Below, one piece after another: positions 35,410-46,850 of a stretch of DNA of 64,000 nucleotides. The stretch lies in the NCBI GenBank assembly GCA_036346355.1, contig CM070578.1, forward strand, positions 15,328,501 through 15,392,500, written 5' to 3'. This DNA is from Rhipidocladum racemiflorum (taxonomy: Eukaryota > Streptophyta > Magnoliopsida > Poales > Poaceae). A model generated the notes under the pieces. That model saw only the letters and a list, made by a program, of their open reading frames with translations. It did no database searches and had not been told where the DNA came from. Numbering within the stretch: position 1 is the first letter of the stretch; each line of letters starts with the position of its first letter. Made by a program: the position numbers and the translations under genes.

Positions 35410-37340
35410 TTACTTCTCTCCTTTCCTTGTTTTTGGGGGAAGAGACAGCTCAACCTGCAAATGGAGTGAAAACATCCAAATTAGAATATGAAATGAGATG
35501 AAACACAGAGCTGGGAACAATTGATACAAGTGCACTGGCACGGCTTGCAAACCATCCTTACTTACTTGCCTGAGGTCTGAACAACCATCTGACATAGTCG
35601 AAGGCCCATGGCGTCTCCATTGTCGGTGCAGCAGCTTCAGGATCCCAGCTCCTGGACCACGAGTCAATGCTACTGCGGCTACTTGAACCCAGGCTCAAGC
35701 TCCCAGTTGTGCGCCTTGAGGACACTGGCAACACCATTGCAGTGGGACGGCTGTTGGAGCATCCTGTCCAACTACCGGAGAGTGTGGCCAAAGAAGAACG
35801 CAGCCACAGGCGAGAGCCCCCAACAGCCTCTGCCACCTCCTCAGCAAACGGGATTGTCAGTTGCATTTGTGTCTGAATGCCATACGAGTCAATGCCAAGG
35901 TGGCCACTTGAGTCTACGCTCCAGGTTCCGGTGGTGCGCCGTGAGGACACTGGCGCCACCACTGTAGTGGCACGGTTGCTAGAGCACCCCCTCCAGCTGC
36001 TAGAGATTTTGTCCAGGGAAGAGCATAGCCACCCACGAGAGCTCCCCACAGCCTCTGCCACCTCCTCACCAGGCGGGGCTGGCACTGACATGAGCATCTG
36101 TGCCTCAATGTCATACTCATATGAGCAGAAGGTTAAGAGGAAAGTTGGTTGTGCCAAGAAAGGGGATGGTGATGGAAGCATGGCAGAAGGGGCAGCGTGA
36201 TGGTGTGGCACAGCGGAGCCAGGTGACAATGCATGACTGATGGAATGTATGTGAGTACACTGGAAGAGCCAGGAGCATGTCAGTAGGGAGAAAATCGTGG
36301 TTGCGGAAGAAGCAAATAGTGCTGCTCCCCGGCTTCATCGACCCTGGTGGTAGTGAAGCAACCCCAATATCACCCGCTCCACCTCTGGTAGAGATGGTGC
36401 AGATGGCACCGGGGCAGCTCATGATCCTACCAATTTTGTCCCTTCTGCAGAATGTGCCACGGATTCCACTAGAGGAGCTGTACCGGCATCCTTCGGAACT
36501 GAAGACACCACGTCCATTTCCAGCAAGGGCTTGGAAGCATTGTCCCTCGGCGAAGCACCAACAGCTACTGTCGCTGCACACTGCATATCAGACTCTGCTG
36601 ACGACGAAGACAATGAGGCCTTTGGGGAGAAGCTCAGCCGGGGGAGATTGATGACCAGGACAGGCGACGACGGCGGCAACTACGGCGAAGGATCACAATG
36701 GCACAGGTCACCATGACTGTGGCAATGACGACGACAACAATAATGGCAACGCTGGAGCCTACGGACGAAGACGGTGTTGCTGAGGGTGAAACACTCCGCA
36801 CAGAGGGATATCCTATAAGCACCAGTGGTGGCGGCAGAGGAGGCGACGCAAGGGGACCTGGAAGCATATTTGGAGAAGTGCAAACTCAAATTAGACCCAA
36901 ATCTGTAGCTAATTCGGTAAAATTGACTAAATAGAGGTCATAGGTAGAATGTTATGAATATAAATCTGACCAAACAAATTTTGGTAATTTAATACTAATC
37001 GCGCGAGTTTAACACAAAGCTTGAACCAATCAAGCAACCTAAATTTCCACCTCCCCCTTACATCTCAAAATTTCCCGCTCGAAAAATTTCGAGAGAAAAA
37101 AATCGGCGTCGGTTGCGGCAACAAATCGAGCGCAGATATTCGATCGTGTGATCGCTTCCCATTCCACTCCCGATCAAATCGAACCAATTCAAACCGCAAG
37201 TACGGGAAACCGAATCTAGAAACCCTAGGCGCTAGGAGGCCGTACGGAGAGAGGATGCCGACAACTACCTGATGCATCGGCGGCGGAGAGGATGAAGAGA
37301 TGGAGCAGGCGCGCGATGTGGTGGTGGTGCGGCTTGACAT
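35410..37340 (-). pseudogene. Decayed ATL/EL5-like RING-H2 membrane protein gene
   Basis: Exon 1 is 37269-37340 (24 codons from ATG, MSSRTTTT...; donor GTAGTT). The main exon runs from about 36880 to 35570, and the last exon is 35410-35454 (VELSLPPKTRKGEK, stop). Near 36720-36790 the translation SSVAIIVVVVIATVMVTCAI is one membrane helix followed by a basic patch, as in ATL ubiquitin ligases. The RING region (about 36160-36420) keeps HTFHQSC and CPFC, but the second Cys is Ser (CTIS) and the third is Tyr (LPVYSH), both by substitution. At least three 1-nt frame slips separate membrane, linker, RING and tail. The tail holds two copies of a roughly 60-residue unit (EEVAEAVG...VSSRRTTG). The last donor is GC (CAG|GCAAGT). 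A functional RING is unlikely. Confidence 0.65.
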
Positions 37341-37369
37341 TGGAGCCTCCGGCGTAGGCACCTGAAGGT

Positions 37370-38019
37370 GGCAGAGGAGGAGGGATTTAGTTTTAGGGAT
37401 TCAGAGCAGCGAGACGGGCGGGTGGAGGCATCGGGGCACGCGCGAGCGCGACAGGCCTCACCTCGGCTGCGCGGCGGCGGCTGGAGGACAAGGGGACAGA
37501 GGTGGGAAGCTGTGCCAGTCGTAGCGGTCGGAGGTTTCGTCATCGAGATCGCGCGGAGGCGGTGGTGGGGATGGGCAGAGGAGGAGGAGCCGAGGAGGGG
37601 GGTTTGGAAGTGGCGCCTGCGCGGGAAGAGACAGAAGTAGATGGGCGGGCCAGTTCCGTAGGCGGAAGGAGGAAAGGAGAGCCGTTCTGACGTCCCACAG
37701 GTCAGCGTCAGTGGCGGGCGATGGGATTTTAAAGGGCTTTTGTTAAATGGCAGGAAGGATGCTGCTTGGACCAGGCCCATGAAAGGCCGGGACGAACCAT
37801 GGCTGACATAGGGGCAGCTAGTTGGATTTACGCTCTATCTCAGGCAGAGGTGTTTTCGGATGTTCTTTGCTCTCTTCCAAGGAAAGTGAAAAACAACCAA
37901 AAAAAAATTGAATAGCACGAATTTTAAAATAGATTAAGAGCATGATTTGCAACCATGCACTGGTCTACAGTTAACAATAATATTCTAGGTTTTATACAGT
38001 TTATTCTTATATAGAACAT
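37370..38019. other. Upstream region of the RING-H2 gene
   Basis: GC-rich to about 37690, then AT-rich. The open frames on both strands here are by-products of GC content. It probably holds the promoter. Confidence 0.35.
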
Positions 38020-38022
38020 TAA

Positions 38023-38249
38023 GGGTGTGTTTGATTTATGGGATGAGGTTGAATGGAATGATCCTATATCATTTGGTTCCTTTATTTTGGGTGAATAAGA
38101 TGATTCAGTATCTAGAGAAAATATTTCTCAAATTTATATCACTTGATCCAGGATGGGATGGTTCTATTCAAGCAACCAAACACATAGAAGATTTTCTTCT
38201 TAAACCATCTCATATATGTACCACTTGCTACAGACAACCAAACACACCC
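38023..38249. mobile_element. Tourist-like MITE
   Basis: Ends GGGTGTGTTTGATTTATGG and, inverted, GGGTGTGTTTGGTTGTCTG, with TAA on both sides (38020-38022, 38250-38252). Confidence 0.85.
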
Positions 38250-40110
38250 TAAAAGTACCGCTCATCTTTTTTTTTGTCACTTAGAAGACACATAGTTCAT
38301 AATTGTCTGATTTGACTGCTCACTTTTCTTTTTAGGTTTCAACGGTAAGCACACATGTAGCTGGTCATGTTAACGGCTGCAAATGCCAATGTACATGGAT
38401 CGTTCGATCATTGGGGCAAACCACCACAAAACACTTGCTGCGGTTGCTCGACGATCATTAGGGCAAACCACCACAAAACACTTTCTGCAGTTGCACTCGA
38501 GAAAATAACTGCACCCAACTTATAACACTGACGATGGTACAATGTAAAAAATAACATGGCAGTTAAGAACAGACAGAAATGCTAAGTTTTGAGTATCTGG
38601 CTTTCTGCAACGACAATACATCGTCAAGGATGTCGATGGGAAGGCCTGAACAAACATTGTTAAGAGTTGCTTGCTTGACGCCTTGACGGTAATGTCAAGA
38701 TCAGCACACGAAATTGGTAACCCCAGTATGCCATGTTTTCTGAGCACCTGCGTAGTGAAGATTGAACACCATTCATAAAGATGAGTCAGTCACGAGCTTG
38801 GCAGTAAATGGCAACATGCATTTTGGTATGCATCACACGGAATGATGTAAACAAACTACAGCAGAACTGAAAACAGATTGGAATCCCATTTTCCAAGAAA
38901 ACGCACATGCTTCAGGCAACCAGCTTTCAGCTTCTCGTGCAGAAAGCAAATGTGCCGTAGCATGTACTACATGTCTACAAGTCAAGTTTGTACCTGCCAT
39001 AAAAGCCAAAATCAGCATGATGTAAGTGAAAGCACGCCGCTAAACTACAGTACTTCAGATATGCATCACTCACAAGGATAAAGTTCAAGTTAGCCTAAGG
39101 AATATATTTGCAAAAGTATGTAATTTCACAAACCTCGTGATCTACAATGGTCAACTTAGATTGAAAGTTGGTCTGGCAACTCAACAAGAAAATAAAAAAG
39201 ATTAACCTCCTTAGGCTAATAGGGGTAAACACCCATACGGGCACCATGATATTCTGTGAGTACATAATCAACTATACCAAAAAAGGTGAAAGAAAAATCA
39301 TATGTATACTACATGTGATTTGGTTCACACCAGGAAAACTTTAAGATGAAATTCATCCATAGGAGTGTACTGCATGTGATTCAACAGGAAAGAGCAATGC
39401 ATTGGTCAGAAAAGAACAGTCCCACCAAACATAAATTTGCAAAGAAGACAACCGAAGTATATCTACCCGCTCCCTTTGCTGGAAAGACAGGAGGTAGGAC
39501 AGGGGGAGCAAGAGGGGAGGGAAGCAGCCCACACGCATAGTCGCATCACTAGTGGAGATGAAGATATGCAATCAGCCTATGATTCTAATGTATAGTGCAG
39601 ACAACCTTGCCGTTTGTTAAATCAACATCACTATGAAAAATGTCTACTTCAAGCGCAGCAGCGTATATTCAAGAGTTCCCTTTGGGCAAATGCTTCAAGA
39701 TTAAAAGGTTTCATGCTAGTTCTGTCATCCTCAGGAATAACATATTGATTACCAAATAATCCAAAAATTGTTTCAACATAATAAGGGGAAATGAATGGTC
39801 AGGCAAGACACCAATTATGTGCAATAGTATGATTCATGTCAAGAGGGAAGCCTTACTGTCTGTAAAACCAGTCTGCTCCAAGTTAAAAACAGCTCCATCT
39901 GGACCATTTGATTCACAAAACATATGTTGCTTTGGTCTGTACATGTTCTTGGACAGTTGGGGGTGGGGGCATTCCATATTTCCAGAAATCTAAGAATCAG
40001 CCAATCAGGTGCATCAGAATTAGAAAGCAAAGAACAACCAAAATGAACCAGGAAATTATGCTAATGGGCAGTCAAGACCATAGAGTAAACCTTCTTATAT
40101 AGAATTAAGA
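38250..40110. other. Unannotated DNA with a short tandem duplication
   Basis: GGGCAAACCACCACAAAACACTT occurs at about 38413 and again at about 38460 with shared flanks. The minus-strand frame at 38520-38747 follows an AG acceptor-like site, but no family is recognised. No gene is called. Confidence 0.3.
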
Positions 40111-40420
40111 TAAATTTCACAAAACTACCAAGTTTTTTTACAAACCATTAGAAAACTACAGACTTTACAATTTAGTGTTTCTTGTAACGGATCTAACAGT
40201 GCGGGTGGCAGCCTCATGCGTCCCTATTTACCGTTTCACTCGTGAGTGAAGTTGCCATGTGGACCCACACTGTCATACCCGCTATAGGAAATAGTCAATT
40301 CTAAAAACATGTAATTTTGTGACACAAGTTCTCCTAAAATATATAGTTTTCTGAAATAGAAGCTAAAACTTGTAGTTTTCTGATAGTTTGTACAAGAAAC
40401 TTATAATTTTGTGAAATTTA
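40111..40420. mobile_element. MITE with TAAATTTCACAAAACTAC ends
   Basis: The left end TAAATTTCACAAAACTACC pairs with the inverted right end TAAATTTCACAAAATTATAA, and inner AAACTTGTAGTTTTC repeats pair too. The unit is about 310 bp. No clear target duplication was seen. Confidence 0.65.
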
Positions 40421-41151
40421 CTATAAAATTAAAGACCATCATCTCCTGATGATTGGTCGCATGCCATGTTAAACCCATCCAAACAGGAAGTTCAAACTGT
40501 TAGAGTTACAGTATTCATGGAATTAAATCCTTGCAAAAGCAACAGTGCAATATTCTAAATAACAGTAAAGGTTAACAAATGGTCACCCCACCTTTTAGTA
40601 TTTATACGGTAAACGGCCTTGTAAATGGTTTAACTATTTAAAATCCAGATAAATATATACATATGTTTGCAGTAACAAAATAAACATCTAATTCATCTTC
40701 TTTCATGCATACAAAATAGAACTACAAGGCTAGCAACAATTTTCCACAACGATGATATGAAAAAAAAAACATGTCATGATGTGAATGTGATTAAAGAATC
40801 ATAATTGAATGAATGAATAGCTCAAGTGGCAATGAAAAACAAAACTAGCATTCATCTCATGTATGTCATAATGTTCCGTGTCATACGATAATCTTGCAAT
40901 TTTACCCAAATAAACAGCCGATAAAACGGGCTTGTCAAATGTTAACGGCCGTTAAACCAAATAAACGGCATGGTAAAATGAACAAACCTTGATATGTCCA
41001 TTAACATAACGGACAGGGGATCTTTACTGTTTGAACTTAATGGCCTTTATTTAGAAGACTGCAACTGTGTGCTAGCAGGCCAAATTACTTGTGGGAAAAA
41101 AATGACACCAAAATTTACCACACTGGCACAGTATAGCAATACGTGAAAATT
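40421..41151. other. Downstream flank of the TAF1B-like gene
   Basis: AT-rich. The part next to 41152 is probably 3' UTR. Nothing else was recognised. Confidence 0.35.
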
Positions 41152-44100
41152 TCAGCCCGATATTGGTCTTTGCTTATCATTTCCTTCGCTCAGGAGGTTC
41201 TGTAAGGCACCCAAGCTTCTCCCTACTCGCTCTTCTATACAGGCAAGTCTTCTCTCAAGTTTTAGCACACTAGTATGCATAATCCTAACATCAACTTCTG
41301 CAAGCTTTGCAAAAGCCCGTAGCAACATGTAATAATCAGCATGTGCAACATAAACAAGACTACCAGTTAGTATCTTTCTTCTATAGTGAAGATAGCCATC
41401 TGATTTCGGCTGTTGCCTTGGCAGTATATAATAAAACCCATGATCTTCCATTTCTGACTTAATCCTTTGTAATGCATCCCTCCCTGTTGATGCAGAAAGG
41501 CACCTCATGCCAACAAAAGTTCCATCTCGGCAGCGTTTATTCACCCCATTTGTAGTTTTCATTTCTTCCATATGTGCTTTTGAATTCTCACCCTGCAATA
41601 CAACAACACAGGCAGTTAAGCATTTCACAGTTGAGAGCATATAAAAATCATCCGATGCCGTGAATAGCAACTTTCCTTTTTCCATTTTATTTATTATTTG
41701 GCTGGGGTTTCTCGTTTTTTATTCTTCTAACACCAATTGAGTTTAATTTCTACAGATTATTAAGAAAATATTTTGTGTTGATTTTGTTCCTGAAATAACA
41801 AGGTGGCATGATAACCTTGTTAGTGGTTTGCACTAGGTTTTAAGTTTGTTAATAAAGCTTATACAACATAAAAATAACAGTTCCAGCATGTGAGAAGGAA
41901 ACACGTTAAAACAGAGGAAGATAGCATAAGATTAAGATAACAGCAATGATCTAGGAGCCAGGAGGTTAGGAATAGGTAGACTTTAGACGGTAATCCATAA
42001 TTAAATCAATCTTCAAGTCTCAATGTACGCACTATAATTTTCATCCATTTCATGCAAAAAAAGAGTAAGTTCTGACAACATTGGCAAGTTAAGTGCATTA
42101 CCTCTCTTCCTTTGTACATATCACAAAATATTTCTATTAGATGCTCCTCTTCAACTGAATAAGTAATCCCAGGAAAAACAACATCCTTGCAATATTTGAG
42201 ATAAGAATGAAGTTCCGTTGAATAGTCTGTAGAATTAGAAAAACTCTAGTCAAGTTTGTACCGATAATAAAATCTCTGTCCAGTCACAAAAAAAGGGGCC
42301 ACCGTAGAATGCATGCATTCATACATTATAACTCTGACCAAGATATTGTTGTGAATATGTATATTAGATAGATGAAAATGGCATGAGTAAACTATCATCC
42401 AATATACTTTGATAGTACTGTACTTCTATAATTTTCCAAATATATGATAATGAAATATATAGGTCAAACTTACATACTATTGACTTTGTGTGACTGGAAG
42501 AAGGGGCAAAGCTAGTTATTCCAATTTTATAATGCTAAAGTGAAGTTACTCAATGCCATACAAAATAAAAAAAGAAATAAATAAAGATTTGTCTTTATTA
42601 AAGAACAATGAAAGTCTCAAATATTCTCCACCGGATTGCTCTGTTTTGTAAGGAAGCACAAGAATATGCTTATTAGACTTGAGTAATAGTTCCTTGAAAA
42701 ATAGTCGTGTTTTCAAGTGGACAAATCGTGAAATTTCATAATGCTAGCTGATATATAGGCCCCACAAGCGCTCAAGCTTTGGAGTTGTCCACTACTCAGC
42801 GTAATCGAGCTCTCTATGTCCATGAAGGGAAGTTTACGTATAAGCTCCAGGAAATGTGAAAAGCTATTTATTGCCTAGGCACAAATCCACACACGCCATT
42901 TGTACATCAATGTCCTTCCGCTACTAAATACATGTTATTCTAGCATTATTATTTTGTTACTACATACATGTTACTCTACCATTTTGAGACACATTTATAG
43001 GATTTTATCCATACATACCCCTAACTCATTAATTCAAAATATAACTTTCCAACAGAAAACTAGTGGCTCTAGACACAGGAAAGTAAAATATATGCTATTA
43101 AATAAGGTTATCATGTTCATTCTCGCTCATGACATAGCTCCCTCACTGAAGTTATGCCATGTATTAGTAATGAAGGGAGCATAAGAAACTGGATTTAAAC
43201 TACCAACGGTCAGCATAAGCATGACAAAACCTGGCATGTGTACATTACAAGATAAACATACGAGCAGTGAATCCAAGGCAATGATCATCCAAAGTTACCA
43301 TGTCCAACGTCAATTTTATCATAAGCAGCTGCAAGAGTGCACAACAATTCTCTTGCACCAAACTCCTTATTGTCGCCGCCACCAGACTCCAAAAAAGGTG
43401 ATGAATTTACATCAGGATCAGACCCACCAGCATTTCCTCCTGCCTCACCAATCTTCTGGAAAGAAACGAAGTTCAGTTATCAGTATTGACCACAGATCCT
43501 ACATGACATATAGAGAGTAAACCTATATGGAAACTCACCTCCCATATCCCTTGACCATTGATGTTATACAGAACTCTTAGAGCTACTATTAGTATAGCCA
43601 TTACACACACCCGTGTAGGGACCCTAGCAGGATTACTGGACAGCCATAATTCCGCAGGCATTACCCACTCATAGATGCGGCATGCATGAGGGAGGATTCT
43701 TTCTATTGGCAGAGACAGCTCCTTCAAGAAGCGTTGAGCAATCATGTAGAAATTAACTGAAGGAAGCTGCAGGCCTATTCTTTGCGCTATGGACCCAGCT
43801 GCGGATTCCAGTTGCCATGCTCCGATCACTCGAACTGGCCTGAACAGCTGCCTTGCATCCACAGGGCAGTCCTTTATAGAGCTCCCAAGAAGCTTGTCCA
43901 CTGTTGTAAACGCTGCCACATAAGGAAGCTTCCCCTCCATTGCCGACCTGTAAATGTCAGTAGGTAGGATGGCTTCCCGGGCAACATGACAGGCCAGAAA
44001 ACAAACAGCCAATGTTGAGTACACTGGTAGCATTGTCCTCAATGAGCGCAGAAAGATGAACTCAACCCTGTGCCTGCCTTTTCGGGGCAAGGCCTCATCC

Positions 44101-44828
44101 GCCCATCCATACTTCACCTCGTGAGGTTTCTGGTCGCCTGCACACAAAAGCTAGGATCATTTCAAGTTTGTTCTGTACTTTCGATGACAATAACTGAACA
44201 AGAATGTAAATTGTCACCTCCACTGGCAGAACGCTTCGAACTCTCCGCGGCCTCAGCCTCAGCGAGCACCTTCCGCGCCCATGTTTCGTCGAACACCTTG
44301 GAGGCGGCCACCCACCGCACCCAGACGGTGCCGGCCACGCCGCACACTAGCGCGCCCACCCGGTACCGCTCCACCAGAGCCTCCAGCTGCCCCTGCAGGA
44401 TAACCTGCAGCCCCCGCACATAGCGCCACCGGACCCGCGCCGCCAGCTCCTCGGGCTCGCCCCATGCGTTAGCGCCGGGCGCGAAGTCCTGTGGCTCGCT
44501 CGGCTCGGCGAAGTCGTCGGCGAAGGGCGGCGAAGCGGCGGCGGCGGGGTAAGCGAGGGGTGGAGTAAGCCGCGGGTGTGACTGGTTTGGGGGTGGGTTG
44601 GGTGGTGAGGCGGCGGACGGAGATGTTGGCGGTGACGGGGAAGTCGTTGGGGTCGGCGGCAGTGGCCTGGGTGGAGCTGTGGACGGCGGAGCACTGGCGG
44701 CACGAGAAGAAGCCGTCCTCGGCATCGTCGGGGTTGTAGTCGGCGGCGGCGCCGCAGTATTCGCAAACCAAGTGGATGCCGCCACCGCCGCCGTAGTGAT
44801 CTGGGGAGGCGCCGCCGTAATCGTCCAT
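41152..44828 (-). CDS. TAF1B: TAF1B/Rrn7-like RNA polymerase I initiation factor, 5 exons, one frame slip
   Basis: Exons are 44218-44828, 43539-44137, 43299-43455, 42102-42226 and 41152-41592; all introns are GT-AG and the phases fit. The product would be about 643 residues. Residues 22-46 are the N-terminal zinc ribbon (VCEYCG...GFFSCRQCSAVH; Cys22, Cys25, Cys43, Cys46) of the TFIIB-like Rrn7/TAF1B family. The next parts, FAPGANAWGEPEEL and RVRWRYVRGLQVILQ, then exon 2 (cyclin-like helices with VDKLLGSSIKDCPVDARQLF), fit plant members. The family recruits Pol I to rDNA promoters as a TFIIB analogue in the nucleolus. Inside exon 1, at the G run 44557-44561, one extra base throws the frame; the intron phases only agree if this base is ignored, so it is either a recent mutation or a sequence error. 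Confidence 0.85.
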
Positions 44829-45009
44829 GGGAGGATTTTGTTGATTTTGTCTGCCAGATGAGCAATATTCAGTTAAGGCAAATACTACTCCTTGGAGTTG
44901 TACCTATATTAACAAACATCAATTTACAAACATCTGTCAAGTAGCATAGCTAAAAGCTGCTAATTGATAACGAATAAGCAAATGGACACAAGACATCCAA
45001 GCGGGCGCA

Positions 45010-45035
45010 GTGATAAGAGAGAGAGAGAGAGAGAG
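45010..45035. repeat. (GA)n microsatellite
   Basis: About 12 GA units in the upstream region of the TAF1B-like gene. Confidence 0.9.
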
Positions 45036-45063
45036 TAGAGGGAGCAAAGGAATGAAGGTATAC

Positions 45064-45202
45064 CAGATCCAACAGAGAGGATGAGGTCGTCGACACTGCG
45101 CTTCTCAAGGAGCTTGGAGAAGAGCGCAGGCCAGTAGGACTCGACCTTGATGTTGGCCGCCTTCACCAGCGTCGCGATCTTCAGGATGAGGGCGGCGGCG
45201 TC
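45064..45202 (-). pseudogene. 60S acidic ribosomal protein P1 fragment
   Basis: The minus-strand translation DAAALILKIATLVKAANIKV followed by ESYWPALFSKLLEKRSVDDL is the conserved core of ribosomal stalk protein P1. It ends at SVGSG exactly where a GT donor (GTATAC) begins, which looks like a true P1 exon end. Compared with the usual P1, the start of the protein is replaced, and about 10 residues between ALIL and KIATLV are missing. The Ala-rich hinge and acidic tail exons are not nearby; the TAF1B-like ATG follows 236 bp downstream. The fragment cannot make a normal P1. Confidence 0.8.
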
Positions 45203-45313
45203 GGAGGTAGGGGGGTTTCTCGGGATGGCTTGCGGCGCAGGATGCGTCCTCTGGCCGACGGCGCGCGAGCTTTGTGACGAGCCAAGATCGAAGAGCGAAG
45301 GGGGCGACGAGAG

Positions 45314-46850
45314 TAGGGGTGTAAACAGGTCGAGTACGGGCGGGTAGTAGGTCATCCCATACCCTACCCTATTATTTTTTCTCCGGGTATGGGTATGGGT
45401 ACGGGTAGTAAAAAACAGGTAGGGTACAGGTAACGGGTAGCATTTTCTACGAACGGGTAGAAATCGGGTTTCGGGTAGTATGCGGACGGGTATAATACAG
45501 ACAACAGGTACTTTTTCGGGTAGTGCATAAAATACCTAGGATCAAAACATGCGATGAAAACAATCTAACCATCACACTAGTACATCACATAATACAATAG
45601 ATAAATGTCGTATAATCTAACAAACATACATAGTCGAACAAAGAATTCAAATAGTGCATAATGTCATAACCAAACTTAACAGGAAGAAAAATTGGCATAT
45701 ACAGGCACCAGAATCATTATCAGGAAAATAACATGGTGGGAAGCTGGACCGGGAGGCAGCAAGCAAGCAATACTGGATGCCTCACACAAGTATTTTTGCG
45801 TAAACATAGAACTAACACAAAATTTACCAGTAAACATACACAGCAGATGCACAACTGGAATAACTCATACCGTATGGAACATCACAAAAATACCTGATGT
45901 AAACTGGCACTTTCATTCGAACAAAACAAAAACTCGCAGGTCATACCCCAACATGTATCTATGAAGTTCATACCTGAATCAGCCTGCTTACCTAATACAA
46001 CTGGCTCAACACAAACATTACCCGCAAGGCCGCAAATCATATTTCAGCGCGTCAGAATGTAATAGGCTGCGAAATTTAATACCATCAATCAAATTCTCAT
46101 CAGCCTAAATCTACAACGGTGATCTAAACCACAAGGCGCTAGCTAATCAATAGTTGATGCCGCAGCGAGGTTGCCTCATTGCATAAACTTACGATTGAGG
46201 AGTCAGCACATGTGTTTTTTTTACCGAAACTTACGATTGAGGAGAACACGTACCTTGTTGACCGCCGCCCGGCACGGGAACGTCCCTGAAGCCGGCCTCG
46301 TCGAGCTCCACGAACCGCCGCTGCAGCGTGGATCCCGTGCGCGCCGGCTTCGAGGAAGGCGGACGGAGCTTGCCGCACGGGCAGGCGGACGGCGGCTGGG
46401 GACGGCTGCGTGAGGCGTGAGCAGGCGGCGGGGCTGAGGGAATAGGGATTTGAGGATCTGAGAGGAATCTCTGGATGACGGGACGACGGCTTGAGGTTGA
46501 AGCGGGGATGTGGGCCGGTGCAGGCCGCGCAACCACATGGGCCTTATGGTCGTGTGCTGGTTGCATGGTATATCCGGGTACCCGATTGTGAGAATTATCC
46601 GGGTACCCGAATCCGTACCCGCCGGGTATTGTCGGGTAGTAAAAATCGGGTAGGGTACGGTAACGGGTAACATTTTTTACGAACGGGTAGAAACCGGGTT
46701 TCGAGTAGTGTGCGGACGGGTATAATATAGACAACGGGTACTTCATCGGGTAGTGCACGAAATACCTAGGATCAAAACATGTGATGAAAACAATCCAATC
46801 GTCACACTAGTACATCACATAATACAATTGACTGGCTATACGCTGTTCTA
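45314..46850. mobile_element. hAT-like composite, relative of 21979-24121
   Basis: The left edge TAGGGGTGTAAACAGGTCG (45314) and the next 370 bp match the inverted right end of the hAT-like element at 21979-24121, including CATCCCATACCCTACCC and CTAGGATCAAAACATGCGATG. At 46565-46630 a piece of the other end (GAGAATTATCCGGGTACCCG) appears, and it runs straight into a second copy of the right-end type (46630-46840) without a terminus. The middle holds AT-rich DNA and a GC-rich block (46250-46500) with an unrecognised minus-strand frame. No transposase was seen. Confidence 0.7.

Noticed and set aside
38520..38747. Minus-strand frame LRKHGILGLPISCADLDITV as an exon
   Set aside because: An acceptor-like AG precedes it, but no partner exon, start or known family was found.
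35410..44828. Functional cluster of the RING gene, TAF1B and P1
   Set aside because: The RING gene is decayed and P1 is a fragment; nearness gives no evidence of a shared pathway.
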